Shown here in pieces: positions 16,057 to 24,091 of a stretch of DNA of 35,094 nt. The notes below the pieces were generated by a model, which saw nothing but the letters and a program-made list of their open reading frames with translations, ran no database searches and was not told the DNA's origin. The position numbers and the translations under genes were made by a program. Within the stretch, counting starts at the first letter, position 1. Every line of letters begins with the position of its first letter. Source of the stretch: Coriobacteriia bacterium (lineage in GTDB: Bacteria; Actinomycetota; Coriobacteriia; Anaerosomatales; Anaerosomataceae); the NCBI GenBank assembly GCA_016926975.1, contig JAFGNP010000018.1:1-35094 (forward strand). Direction: 5' to 3'.

Positions 16057-17934
16057 TCACACCACCGGTTCGTAGTAGAACAACACAGTCCCGTACTCAA
16101 CGGGAGCTGCGTTTGCCACAGGAGCTTCGCGAATCACTCCGGCCTCCTCGGCTACGATCTCGTTCATTAGCTTCATGGCCTCGAGAATACACAGCGTCTG
16201 CCCTTCGGCGACGGTGTCGCCGACCGCTACGAACGGAGCCGCACCTGGCGAAGCTGCCGAGTAGAAGGTGCCCACCATCGGGGCTACAACCGGCTTCCAT
16301 GTGACCGGCACCTCGCCGACCGCGCCGGGAGCGTCGGTCACCTGTGGTGATTCCGGCGAACAGGGCATCGCTCCGGACGCGGCGTCAGATGTCGAGGAGT
16401 GCGCATGCGTTGCGGTGTCGGCGGTCACTCCACCCTTGCGCACCACTATCCGCGCGTCACCCTCCTCGACGACTATCTCGGTCACTCCGGACTCCTCGAC
16501 GAGCTTAACGAGTTCGGCGATCTGATTCACGTTCACGGCGTCGTCCTCTCTGGCACTGTCGATATCGCGGGAGTGCATGAAGACCGCAGTCTCCGCGCCC
16601 TCACGATGGCGCTGCAGGTAGTCGCGAGCTTCGTTGGGGAAGAGAGCGTACATCAGCACGTCCTCTTCGGTGCGGGCAAGATCACTGATCTCGGCGGCCA
16701 TCTCGTCGTAAGTGGTCGTCACGAGTGAGCCCGGACGCACATCCTCCGGCAGGGGCTTCTCGTCGCCGAGGACGCGCTTCACGATCTCCTCATCCATCGG
16801 GCCGGGCGCCTTACCGTACAAACCGCGCACGTAGTCCTTCATCTCCTGCGGGACGATCGACCAGCGTTTGGCCGTCAGCACGTTGATGACGGCCTGCGTG
16901 CCGACGATCTGCGACATCGGGGTAACCAGCGGCGGGTAGCCTACCTCGGCGCGTACGCGAGGTACTTCCGCGAGTACTTCGGGCAGACGCGATTTGGCGT
17001 TCTGCAGTTCGAGCTGACTGATGAAGTTGCTCATCATGCCGCCCGGCACCTGATGGCTGAAGACCTCCATGTGCAGCAGCGACGTCACACCGCGCTTGAG
17101 GCCCTTCTGCTGACGGATGTCCTCCCAGTACTTCGCTATCTCGAAGAGCAGGTCGAGATCGAGGCCGCTGTCGTACTGACTCTCCTTGAGTGCCGCGACT
17201 ATCATCTCCACGGCCGGCTGGCTGTTGCCGAACGCAAGCGCCACCACCGCGGTATCGATTATGTCCGCACCCGCCTCGGCGGCCTTCAGGTAGTTCATCG
17301 GCGCCATACCGCCGATGTAGTGGCAGTGTACGTGCAACGGAAGGCCGATCTCCTCCTTGAGCGCCCGAACCATCTTCTCGGTGCGGAAAGGTGTAAGCAT
17401 GCCGGCCATGTCTTTTATGCATATGGTGTCCGCGCCGAGGTCCTTCAGCTGCTGCGCGTACGTCAGGTAGCTGTCCAGCGTGTGGACCGGGCTGACCGTG
17501 TACGATATGGCGCCCTCGAAATGCGCTCCGGCTTCTTTGACGGCACTCGCCGCCACCTCGACGTTCCGGATATCGTTCAGCGCATCAAAAACTCTGAAGA
17601 CGTCGATACCGTTGCGCGCCGAAGCCAGGACGAACCTGCGCACGATCTCATCGCTGTAGTGTCGGTATCCCACGAGGTTCTGGCCGCGCAGCAACATCTG
17701 AAGCGGCGTCTTCGGACAGTGTTGCTTGATGATGCGAAGCCTGTCCCAGGGACTCTCGTCCAGAAAACGCAACGCGGCGTCGAAGGTGGCCCCGCCCCAC
17801 ACCTCCAGCGACCAATAACCTACCGAATCCATTTTCGGCAGGATGGGCAGCATGTCGCCAAGTTCCATTCGGGTTGCCCACAGAGACTGGTGGGCGTCGC
17901 GAAGCGTCGTGTCCGTGATCTTGATCGGTCGCAT
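16057..17934 (-). CDS. Pyruvate carboxyltransferase (PycB/OadA) fused to an AccB-type biotin carboxyl carrier
   Basis: ATG 17934 (AAGGACGGTGCG before it) gives 625 residues starting RPIKITDTTLRDAHQS. Residues 1-460 are the carboxyltransferase of pyruvate carboxylase, oxaloacetate decarboxylase and transcarboxylase 5S: metal Asp8, the Lys174 of CIKDMAG (the carboxylated lysine), metal His201 and His203 in HVHCHYIGG, and RGVTSLLHMEVFSHQ. From about 467 it turns into an AccB protein: the N-terminal domain QIAELVKLVEESGVTEIVVE (471-490), a Ser/Ala/Pro linker (about 503-545), then the biotinyl domain with APMVGTFY and EAMKLMNE, Lys588 being the biotin site. It sits exactly where accB lies in the efp-accB-accC order. 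The predicted reaction with AccC is pyruvate to oxaloacetate; reverse decarboxylation is possible, but I see no membrane pump subunit here. Confidence 0.92.
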   Translation of the reverse strand: MRPIKITDTTLRDAHQSLWATRMELGDMLPILPKMDSVGYWSLEVWGGATFDAALRFLDESPWDRLRIIKQHCPKTPLQMLLRGQNLVGYRHYSDEIVRRFVLASARNGIDVFRVFDALNDIRNVEVAASAVKEAGAHFEGAISYTVSPVHTLDSYLTYAQQLKDLGADTICIKDMAGMLTPFRTEKMVRALKEEIGLPLHVHCHYIGGMAPMNYLKAAEAGADIIDTAVVALAFGNSQPAVEMIVAALKESQYDSGLDLDLLFEIAKYWEDIRQQKGLKRGVTSLLHMEVFSHQVPGGMMSNFISQLELQNAKSRLPEVLAEVPRVRAEVGYPPLVTPMSQIVGTQAVINVLTAKRWSIVPQEMKDYVRGLYGKAPGPMDEEIVKRVLGDEKPLPEDVRPGSLVTTTYDEMAAEISDLARTEEDVLMYALFPNEARDYLQRHREGAETAVFMHSRDIDSAREDDAVNVNQIAELVKLVEESGVTEIVVEEGDARIVVRKGGVTADTATHAHSSTSDAASGAMPCSPESPQVTDAPGAVGEVPVTWKPVVAPMVGTFYSAASPGAAPFVAVGDTVAEGQTLCILEAMKLMNEIVAEEAGVIREAPVANAAPVEYGTVLFYYEPVV

Positions 17935-18017
17935 CGCACCGTCCTTCCAGTGGGTAGGCGGAAGCCCTCCGAAGGAGCTCCCCCCTTCGCGGGTTGGTCG
18001 GAACAGTATAGCCGAGG

Positions 18018-18578
18018 CTAGACGCGGGTGATATAGGACCCGTCGCGTGTATCGATCTTGAGTATCTCGCCGTTCTCCACGAACATCGGCACCTGGACCA
18101 CCGCGCCGGTTTCGAGCGTGGCGGGCTTCGTACCACCCTGGACTGTGTCGCCCTTGAAACCGGGATCGGTCTCCACAACCTGCAGTTCCACGAACATCGG
18201 AGGCTCCACGCCGATCATCTCGCCGCCGGCATAGACCACCTGGACCTCGTCGTTCTCCTTCAGCCACTTCGCCCCGTCGCCCACGAAGTCAGCGCTGATC
18301 TCGAACTGCTCGTAGGTCTCGGTGTCCATGAAGTGGAATGCAGCCCCGTCCCCGTAGAGGAACTGAAGCCGCTTCTGCTCCACACGAACGTCATCGACCT
18401 TCTCACCCGCACGGAACGTCACATCGTTGACCCGGCCGGTCTTGAGCTCCTTGAGCTTCGTGCGCACGAACGCGCCGCCCTTCCCAGGCTTGACGTGCTG
18501 AAAGTCGACGATGATCCACATCTTGTCGTTGTAGCTGATGCACATGCCCGTCTTGAACTGGTTGGTGGAGACAGCCAT
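18018..18578 (-). CDS. efp: Translation elongation factor P
   Basis: The 186-residue protein begins AVSTNQFKTGMCISYNDKMW and has all three OB/KOW-like domains, including VTFRAGEKVDDVRVE and PMFVENGEILKIDTRDG-like text near the end. It rescues ribosomes stalled on polyproline. The modification loop reads KPGKGGAF, so a lysine (Lys33) occupies the modified position, compatible with a lysine-type or unmodified EF-P. A GGAAGG site precedes the ATG. It lies 14 bases after pepQ and 83 before the carboxyltransferase gene, as in the classical pepQ-efp-acc order. Several products in this window are Pro-rich, including the PilP-like protein. Confidence 0.96.
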   Translation of the reverse strand: MAVSTNQFKTGMCISYNDKMWIIVDFQHVKPGKGGAFVRTKLKELKTGRVNDVTFRAGEKVDDVRVEQKRLQFLYGDGAAFHFMDTETYEQFEISADFVGDGAKWLKENDEVQVVYAGGEMIGVEPPMFVELQVVETDPGFKGDTVQGGTKPATLETGAVVQVPMFVENGEILKIDTRDGSYITRV

Positions 18579-18592
18579 ATCCCTGTACCTTC

Positions 18593-19681
18593 CTAGACTC
18601 GGATGAGTTCCTTCGGCGAGTGCGTCAGAAGCTCGTACCCGGTCTCATTCACCGCCACAAGGTCTTCGATTCTAACACCGGCGACACCGTCCACATACAC
18701 TCCGGGCTCGATCGTCACAACATCCCCTTCACGAAGGGAATGTGAGCTTCGAGCTCCGATCGTGGGCATCTCATGAACGTCCAGCCCTACGCCATGGCCG
18801 AGGCCGTGCGTGAAGTACTCGCCGAGTCCGTGACGACCCAACACCTCGCGCGCCGCCAGGTCGACTTCTACGCAAGGCATTCCCGCACGAACCGCCGCGA
18901 GTCCGGCCTCGTTCGCCTCAAGCACGGCGTCGTACATGCGCGTCAGTTCGTCGGATACCTCTCCGACTGCCACCGTGCGGGTCATGTCCGAGCAGTAGCC
19001 GCCGAACCTGGCACCGAAGTCGAGTACCACGAGATCCCCGGACTCTATGCGCCTCTCGCCGGGAATCGCGTGCGGGCGGGATGCGTTCGGACCGGAGGCA
19101 ACGATCGGCGCGAAAGGCATCTCTTCCGAACCGTTGCGTCTCATGAAGAACTCGAGTTCCAGCGCGACTTCAGCTTCGGTCTTTCCCGTAGCCAATACGC
19201 CGAGAATGTGATCGAATCCCCTGTCGGCTATCGCAGCCGCAGCGGTCATCCGATCGATCTCCTCGGCCTCCTTGACGCAACGGATCTCTTCGACGAGCCG
19301 GTTCATCACCCTCACAGCTCCGCGGAACTGCTCCGATATGAAACTGAACCGGCCATAGGGAACACTCGATTCAAGTGCGAGCGAGCTGTGTCCCTCCGAG
19401 TGCAGAAGCTCGCAGACCTCGACGTACAGGTTCTCCTTCTGCTGATGGACTTGCCATAGGCTCCCCTGCGCCGCAGCCGTTGCCGCTTCGATGTACCTGC
19501 TGTCCGTGAAGAAGCGCGCTGACGTCTCGGTCACCACACACGCCGCGTTGATCCCCCGGTCTATGACGCCCTCGAACGCCGTCAAGTACCGCATATTGGT
19601 TGCCGTGGAGACTATGGCCGCGGTGGCCCTGGCCTCGATCATCGTATTGCGCAGCGCGTCGATGCGTGAATCGACGTTCAT
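18593..19681 (-). CDS. pepQ: Xaa-Pro peptidase (M24B; PepQ/YqhT type)
   Basis: This 362-residue cytoplasmic metallopeptidase has a creatinase-like N-terminal domain and a pita-bread C-terminal domain. The five metal ligands are visible: Asp in VVLDFGARFGG, Asp in YCSDMTRTV, His in THGLGHGVGLDVHEMP, Glu in TIEPGVYV and Glu in VRIEDLVAV. It removes or splits N-terminal X-Pro bonds. Whether it is an aminopeptidase P or a prolidase cannot be decided from sequence alone. The start codon overlaps the aroQ stop (ATGA). Its place between aroQ and efp is conserved in Bacillus (yqhS-yqhT-efp). Confidence 0.93.
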   Translation of the reverse strand: MNVDSRIDALRNTMIEARATAAIVSTATNMRYLTAFEGVIDRGINAACVVTETSARFFTDSRYIEAATAAAQGSLWQVHQQKENLYVEVCELLHSEGHSSLALESSVPYGRFSFISEQFRGAVRVMNRLVEEIRCVKEAEEIDRMTAAAAIADRGFDHILGVLATGKTEAEVALELEFFMRRNGSEEMPFAPIVASGPNASRPHAIPGERRIESGDLVVLDFGARFGGYCSDMTRTVAVGEVSDELTRMYDAVLEANEAGLAAVRAGMPCVEVDLAAREVLGRHGLGEYFTHGLGHGVGLDVHEMPTIGARSSHSLREGDVVTIEPGVYVDGVAGVRIEDLVAVNETGYELLTHSPKELIRV

Positions 19682-20124
19682 CGATCCTCCTCACGTAGAC
19701 GGGCAACCAGCACCTCGAGCCCCTCGAGGTAAGAATCCACTCCAAGGCCGGAGATCTGCGCTATGCAGACCGGAGCGGTGACGCTCACCGCCCGAAAGTC
19801 CTCGCGAGCCCCGATGTCACTCAGATGGACCTCGACCACCGGCAGGCCAACGCCTGCGATCGCGTCGCGCAGAGCGTACGAGTAGTGGGTGTACGCGCCA
19901 GGGTTCAACACGACACCATCGAACACACCCATCGCTTCGTGCAGGTGGTCGATCAGCGCTCCCTCATGATTCGACTGGAAGAAGGAGACATCCACGTCCA
20001 GGACAGCCGCCTTCTCCGCGATCCTGGCTTCAATCGCCTCCAGAGTGGTCGTCCCGTAGACCTCCGGCTCGCGTACTCCCAACAGGTTGAGGTTCGGCCC
20101 ATTCATCACAAGCACACGCAACAT
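19678..20124 (-). CDS. aroQ: 3-dehydroquinate dehydratase, type II
   Basis: ATG 20124, behind GGAGGGGGCGAGTGACG, gives 148 residues, the normal size of the dodecameric type II enzyme. Motifs are VMNGPNLNLLGVREPEVYG with the catalytic Tyr, FQSNHEGALIDHLHEA, VLNPGAYTHYSYALRDAI with the catalytic His, and PVVEVHLSDIGARE. It converts dehydroquinate to dehydroshikimate. It begins two bases after the aroKB stop and overlaps the pepQ start, so the shikimate genes run straight into the efp block. Confidence 0.96.
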   Translation of the reverse strand: MLRVLVMNGPNLNLLGVREPEVYGTTTLEAIEARIAEKAAVLDVDVSFFQSNHEGALIDHLHEAMGVFDGVVLNPGAYTHYSYALRDAIAGVGLPVVEVHLSDIGAREDFRAVSVTAPVCIAQISGLGVDSYLEGLEVLVARLREEDR

Positions 20125-20126
20125 CG

Positions 20127-21776
20127 TCACTCGCCCCCTCCCGTGAAGCTCGCCCTCCAACGCCGGAGTCCGTCAAGCAGCACGGTGTCATCGACGCCAA
20201 CAGCATGCCACTGCCCCGGAGCCTCGAGCAGCACGAACCTGACAACACCCCCGCGAGACTTCTTGTCGCCTTTCATGGCTCCAAGAATCTCATCCGGACC
20301 TACGCGGTCCAGGAGGGGTCGCACCACCGGTGCGCACATCCGCTCGCCTGCACCGACCGCCTCCAGGATCGACTTCGTTCGTTCGGTGAGATCCGGCGCC
20401 GCTCCGACCAGCGCTTCCGCCAGCAGTGCCGCGAATCGCATGCCTTCGGCAACCGCAAGACCGTGCGGCAACACTCCGTACCCCGCCAGCAGTTCCAGAG
20501 CATGCCCCAGTGTGTGTCCCAGATTGAGGCACTCACGAAGACCCGCTTCACGAAGGTCGTTCGATACCACTTCAGCCTTGAACTCCACAGCATCCTCCAC
20601 TGCACCGAGAACCGCTGCAGACTCTCTGACTACTATTTCAGGAATGTCCCGCTCGAATCGGGCAAGCGCGTCACCACCGGCCAGCAGCGCGGCCTTCGCC
20701 GTCTCCACAAGCCCGTTCGTCCACTCTGCCGCAGGAAGCGACTCCAGCACATCGACGTCAGCGAGCACGAGTCGTGGCGGCCAAAAAGCGCCGGCGAGGT
20801 TCTTGCCCGCGCTCAGATCCACCGCCGTCTTCCCGCCTACCGCGCTGTCTACCTGAGCAAGCAGCGTAGTGGGCAGGTGCACCAGCGAGATCCCCCGCAT
20901 GTAGGCGGCAGCGCAGTAACCGGCGAGATCGCCTACGACTCCTCCGCCGAGAGCGACCACAGCGGAACTGCGGTCGAGACCCGATGCGGCGAACCGCTCC
21001 AGCAGGTCGCCGGCAGTCTCCCAACTCTTGGAGGCCTCCCCTGCCGCGATGCTCTCCTCCACTACGGACACGTCCGCTTCGCGGAGAGACGACGCCACGG
21101 GACCTGCGTAGAGCTCACGGACGGTCTCGTCACTGACGAGTACTGCCGACGAAACATCCAGCACTTCTCGTATCCGCTGACCGGATTCTGCAAGAAGCCC
21201 GTGCCCGATGACGACATCGTACCCACTGTCATCCGACAAACCCCCGACCCGCACGGTTCGTGCGGCGGGAGTCTCCCGGAGGACCCCGATGACCGCTTCA
21301 GCCACGTCGGCTTCGGCGCGCCCGATCGTGTCCACGACATGATCCGCTGTGGCAGCGTATAGAGACATCCGGGTGCCGAGGATGCTCCTAGCGGCAGCCA
21401 GACCGCCATCCGCAAGCAACGGCCGATCGCCGACCTCTCCCACCCTCGCCATCGCCTCCTCCGGCGTCACGGATAGGTAGACTACCGTTCCATGCCTCTT
21501 CAACAGCGCCTGATTGTCGTCCCTGAGGACTACACCACCGCCGGTGGCCACAACAGCAGGGTCGCCACCGACGATCTCCTCGAGCGCAGCATGCTCAGCC
21601 TCCCTGAATCCGTCCTCCCCGCGCGTGCGGAAGATCTCAGGGACCGTCGACCCCTCGCGACGCTCGATCTCCTCATCGAGGTCGACGAATGGTCTACCCA
21701 GCCGTGCAGCCACCAGGCGTCCGACGCTGGACTTCCCGGCACCCATGAAGCCGGTCAGGAAGAGGTGGCTCACCAC
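20127..21776 (-). CDS. aroKB: Bifunctional shikimate kinase / 3-dehydroquinate synthase (AroK-AroB fusion)
   Basis: The 549-residue product joins two shikimate enzymes. Residues 1-165 are shikimate kinase: P-loop GFMGAGKS (9-16), DLDEEIERREG, ATGGGVV and GDRPLL. Residues from about 175 are dehydroquinate synthase: NAD-binding GGGVVGDLAGY (277-287), HLPTTLLAQVDSAVGGKTAVD, CLNLGHTLGHALE with metal His residues, LPHGLAVAEGM and KGDKKSRGG. The two steps are not consecutive (synthase is step 2, kinase step 5). AroK-AroB fusions are known, for example in Thermotoga. The start is one of two adjacent GTG codons (21776 or 21773) overlapping the aroC stop. Confidence 0.95.
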   Translation of the reverse strand: MVSHLFLTGFMGAGKSSVGRLVAARLGRPFVDLDEEIERREGSTVPEIFRTRGEDGFREAEHAALEEIVGGDPAVVATGGGVVLRDDNQALLKRHGTVVYLSVTPEEAMARVGEVGDRPLLADGGLAAARSILGTRMSLYAATADHVVDTIGRAEADVAEAVIGVLRETPAARTVRVGGLSDDSGYDVVIGHGLLAESGQRIREVLDVSSAVLVSDETVRELYAGPVASSLREADVSVVEESIAAGEASKSWETAGDLLERFAASGLDRSSAVVALGGGVVGDLAGYCAAAYMRGISLVHLPTTLLAQVDSAVGGKTAVDLSAGKNLAGAFWPPRLVLADVDVLESLPAAEWTNGLVETAKAALLAGGDALARFERDIPEIVVRESAAVLGAVEDAVEFKAEVVSNDLREAGLRECLNLGHTLGHALELLAGYGVLPHGLAVAEGMRFAALLAEALVGAAPDLTERTKSILEAVGAGERMCAPVVRPLLDRVGPDEILGAMKGDKKSRGGVVRFVLLEAPGQWHAVGVDDTVLLDGLRRWRASFTGGGE

Positions 21777-22918
21777 GCTATCCTCTTGCGGTAAGACTCG
21801 AGCGCACCGAGCATGTCCCCGAGCGGACCGTGGCCGAGAAGATCCTGATATGCGTCCGCCAGCACCAGAGCCACCTCGGCCTCAGCCACTACCGCCGCCG
21901 CGGGGACCGCACACACGTCCGAACGCTCGCGCGCCGCTTCTGCCAGCTCGCCGGTCGAGATGTCTATTGTGGGCAGTGGGCTCATCAGCGTGGGAATCGG
22001 CTTCATCGCAACGCGCACCACCAGGGGCTCGCCGTTCGTCATACCACCTTCGACTCCACCAGCATGATTCGACGCCCGCCGGAGTACACCCGAGCCGTCG
22101 AGAACGATCGCGTCGTGTACCTGCGAACCCAGTCGCTCGGCGCAGGCGAAACCGTCACCGAACTCGACACCCTTCATCGCAGGTATCGACATGAGCGCTC
22201 CCGCCAGACGGCCATCAAGACGCACTCCCGCCTCCGCGTAGCCGCCTAGACCCGGGACGAGCCCCTCAGCGCACACCGCGTACACTCCGCCAAGACTCTC
22301 CCCGCTCGCTCTCGCATCATCTATCGCGCTGCGCATCCGCGAGGCCGCCTCGGCATCAGGGCTGCTCACATCGCTAGCCTGAACCGCTACCATGTCAACC
22401 GCCGAGGGATCCAGGCGACCTGTGGACACGGAGCCGATGGATTCGACCCACGAGCGCACGGTCACTCCAAGCTCCGAGAGCAAGGCCTTGGCGATCGAGC
22501 CTGCCGCCACCCGGGCGGCCGTTTCCCGCGCGCTCGCACGCTCCAGGATGTCACGGACATCTGCAGCTCCAGTACGCTGGATCCCGGGCAGATCCGCATG
22601 CCCGGGTCGAGGCGCGGTCATGCGCTCCACACCCTCGGCACTTCCCCACGGATCCATAGCCTGCGCCCAATTCGCCGAATCACGATTCGCTATCAGCAGA
22701 GCGATCGGGCTGCCTATCGTGCGGCCGAAACGCACACCCGCAACCACGTCGACCGTATCGGATTCAATCTCCATGCGTCCGCCACGCCCGTACCCTTCCT
22801 GCCGGCGTGCCAACTCGCCATCGATGAACGCCCGATCCAGCGGCACGCCAGCCGGGACGTCACTCACCACAGCAACCAGCGTACGTCCATGAGATTCGCC
22901 CGCAGTCGTATAGCGCAA
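21770..22918 (-). CDS. aroC: Chorismate synthase
   Basis: The start is TTG 22918, which gives the family N-terminus RYTTAGESHGRT and has GAAGGAG six bases before it; no ATG fits. The 382-residue protein has the FMN-enzyme signatures GESHG, NRDSANW, RPGHADLPG, RASARETAARVAAG, SNHAGGVEGGMTNG and MKPIPTL. It makes chorismate from EPSP, the last shikimate step. It is the first gene of the long housekeeping run and follows a terminator and a promoter candidate, so it probably opens a new transcript. Confidence 0.96.
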   Translation of the reverse strand: MRYTTAGESHGRTLVAVVSDVPAGVPLDRAFIDGELARRQEGYGRGGRMEIESDTVDVVAGVRFGRTIGSPIALLIANRDSANWAQAMDPWGSAEGVERMTAPRPGHADLPGIQRTGAADVRDILERASARETAARVAAGSIAKALLSELGVTVRSWVESIGSVSTGRLDPSAVDMVAVQASDVSSPDAEAASRMRSAIDDARASGESLGGVYAVCAEGLVPGLGGYAEAGVRLDGRLAGALMSIPAMKGVEFGDGFACAERLGSQVHDAIVLDGSGVLRRASNHAGGVEGGMTNGEPLVVRVAMKPIPTLMSPLPTIDISTGELAEAARERSDVCAVPAAAVVAEAEVALVLADAYQDLLGHGPLGDMLGALESYRKRIAW

Positions 22919-22951
22919 GACGGCTCCTTCACAAAGTGGCCTTACTCGCCG

Positions 22952-22978
22952 ATTCTACCCCACGCGACCTGCTATCAA
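22952..22978 (-). promoter_or_regulatory. Candidate sigma70-type promoter for the aroC run
   Basis: On the minus strand TTGATA (22973-22978) and TAGAAT (22952-22957) each match five of six consensus bases, but the spacer is a short 15 bases. It lies just downstream of the pilus-cluster terminator and about 30 bases before the aroC start, which is the right position to start a separate transcript. Confidence 0.4.
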
Positions 22979-22985
22979 GTCGCAA

Positions 22986-23009
22986 AGGGCGTCGCATGCG
23001 CGACGCCCT
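22986..23009 (-). terminator. Intrinsic-terminator-like hairpin ending the pilus cluster
   Basis: A perfect 24-base palindrome, AGGGCGTCGC-ATGC-GCGACGCCCT, lies 25 bases after the stop of the PilP-like gene. On the minus strand it is followed by TTTGCGACTTG, a weak T-tract. The stem is ten GC-rich base pairs. It separates the pilus genes from aroC. Confidence 0.7.
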
Positions 23010-23034
23010 GCAACCACATCTGCTTCCGACAGCG

Positions 23035-24066
23035 CTACTTGGTGATTCCCTGACCGACCGCCAGTGTCACCTGCACGTCTCCATACAGCATCGTGACACT
23101 CGTTGAAGATACGCGCAGAACCTCCCACGGTGTATTGGGAATCCCCTCGCCAGGTGCCAGGGTGTAGGAGACGTTGTTGTAGCGCAGCTGCGCCTTGAGG
23201 ACGCCATCCTCGGTTATAACCCCGTCCAGATAGAGAGTGCCCTCTGTTGTCGGAGTCACCGTGTCGACTGTTGTCGCGGTGGTCGTTGTCGCCGTGACAG
23301 CGGTCGGGTCTGGCAGCGGGAGAAGCAACGGCGCGAAGATGTCCCGGAATATGAACATCTCGGAGTTCGGGACTTCTGCGGCCGGCCCGGCAGCCTCAAC
23401 CGCGGGCGCGGTATCGGAAGTCCCCACGTCCGATTCTTCCGCAGTCTGTTCCTGCAGCTGCCCCTCCAAGTCATCAGTAGCCTGACCGCCGAACACGTAC
23501 AACACGATGGCGACCGCTATGCCAGCGATGATCGCGAGGACACCCAGACCCAAAGTGATGGCGACGATCTTGCCCGTCGGGGTCGCGAAGAAGCCCTGCT
23601 TCCCACCGGATCCTCCGGTTGGCGCAGGCTCGGGTTCGAGCGCAGGCTCGGGTTCGGGTTCGGACGCAGGCTCGGGTTCGAGCTCAGGCGCAGGCTCGGG
23701 TTCGGGCGCAGGTTCGGGCGCAGGCTCGGGTTCGATATCAAGTAGCGGCACGAACGCCGGCGAGGAGTCGAAGTCGGGCGCTGACTCCGGCCCGGCACCA
23801 TACGTAGGCTCGAACTCGGCCTCAGTCTCGGGCTCGAACTCGACTTCCGTCTCAAGCTCGGACTCGACCTCAGTCTCAGGCTCGAACTCGACTTCAGCCT
23901 CGGGAACGGACTCGAAGATCAACCCCGGTTCGGATTCCGGCTCGGGAACAGACATGCTCCCAGGAATCCCTTCCGAATCTCCGATAGGCTCGAAGACGTA
24001 GTCAGACTCGAACTCGGACTCCGTGGACTCCTTCGCATCGTCTGAACCGTAGAACCCGTCGGACAT
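23035..24066 (-). CDS. PilP/GspC-like pilus assembly protein with an acidic Glu-Pro repeat N-terminal domain
   Basis: ATG 24066 has GGAGGTG six bases upstream and gives 343 residues; GTG 24075 is in frame but too close to that site. Residues 1-150 are disordered and extremely acidic, with tandem TEVEFEPE-type repeats (about 58-87) and a Glu-Pro/Ala-Pro repeat (111-149). One membrane helix follows (about 166-193). Next comes a Thr-rich linker (about 255-275) and a beta-rich C-terminal domain (277-343) that resembles the HR domain of PilP/GspC. An FRDIFAPL segment at 240-247 recalls the RDPF-type motif of that family. There is no lipobox. By the positive-inside rule the acidic part is probably cytoplasmic. 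It is the last gene of pilMNO and takes the place of pilP. Confidence 0.65.
   Translation of the reverse strand: MSDGFYGSDDAKESTESEFESDYVFEPIGDSEGIPGSMSVPEPESEPGLIFESVPEAEVEFEPETEVESELETEVEFEPETEAEFEPTYGAGPESAPDFDSSPAFVPLLDIEPEPAPEPAPEPEPAPELEPEPASEPEPEPALEPEPAPTGGSGGKQGFFATPTGKIVAITLGLGVLAIIAGIAVAIVLYVFGGQATDDLEGQLQEQTAEESDVGTSDTAPAVEAAGPAAEVPNSEMFIFRDIFAPLLLPLPDPTAVTATTTTATTVDTVTPTTEGTLYLDGVITEDGVLKAQLRYNNVSYTLAPGEGIPNTPWEVLRVSSTSVTMLYGDVQVTLAVGQGITK
23620..23736 (-). repeat. In-gene tandem repeat coding for a Glu-Pro/Ala-Pro rich segment
   Basis: The plus strand shows many near copies of a 15-base unit, GCAGGCTCGGGTTCG, with shorter GGTTCG-type variants. It encodes Glu-Pro/Ala-Pro-Glu-Pro runs in residues 111-149 of the PilP-like protein. 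Such a tract is prone to length change by slippage or recombination. A second, more diverged repeat (TEVEFEPE type) lies at about 23806-23893. Confidence 0.8.
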
Positions 24067-24091
24067 GATCGTCACCTCCTTCCGTTCAGCA

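Noticed and set aside
23620-23736. Short tandem units that might suggest a CRISPR array
   Set aside because: The units are adjacent, without unique spacers, and are codon-periodic inside a gene.
23507-24001. A plus-strand frame coding for a Gly-Ser repeat protein
   Set aside because: It is the reverse-complement reading of the Glu-Pro repeat codons in the PilP-like gene, which has a strong ribosome-binding site and sensible domains.
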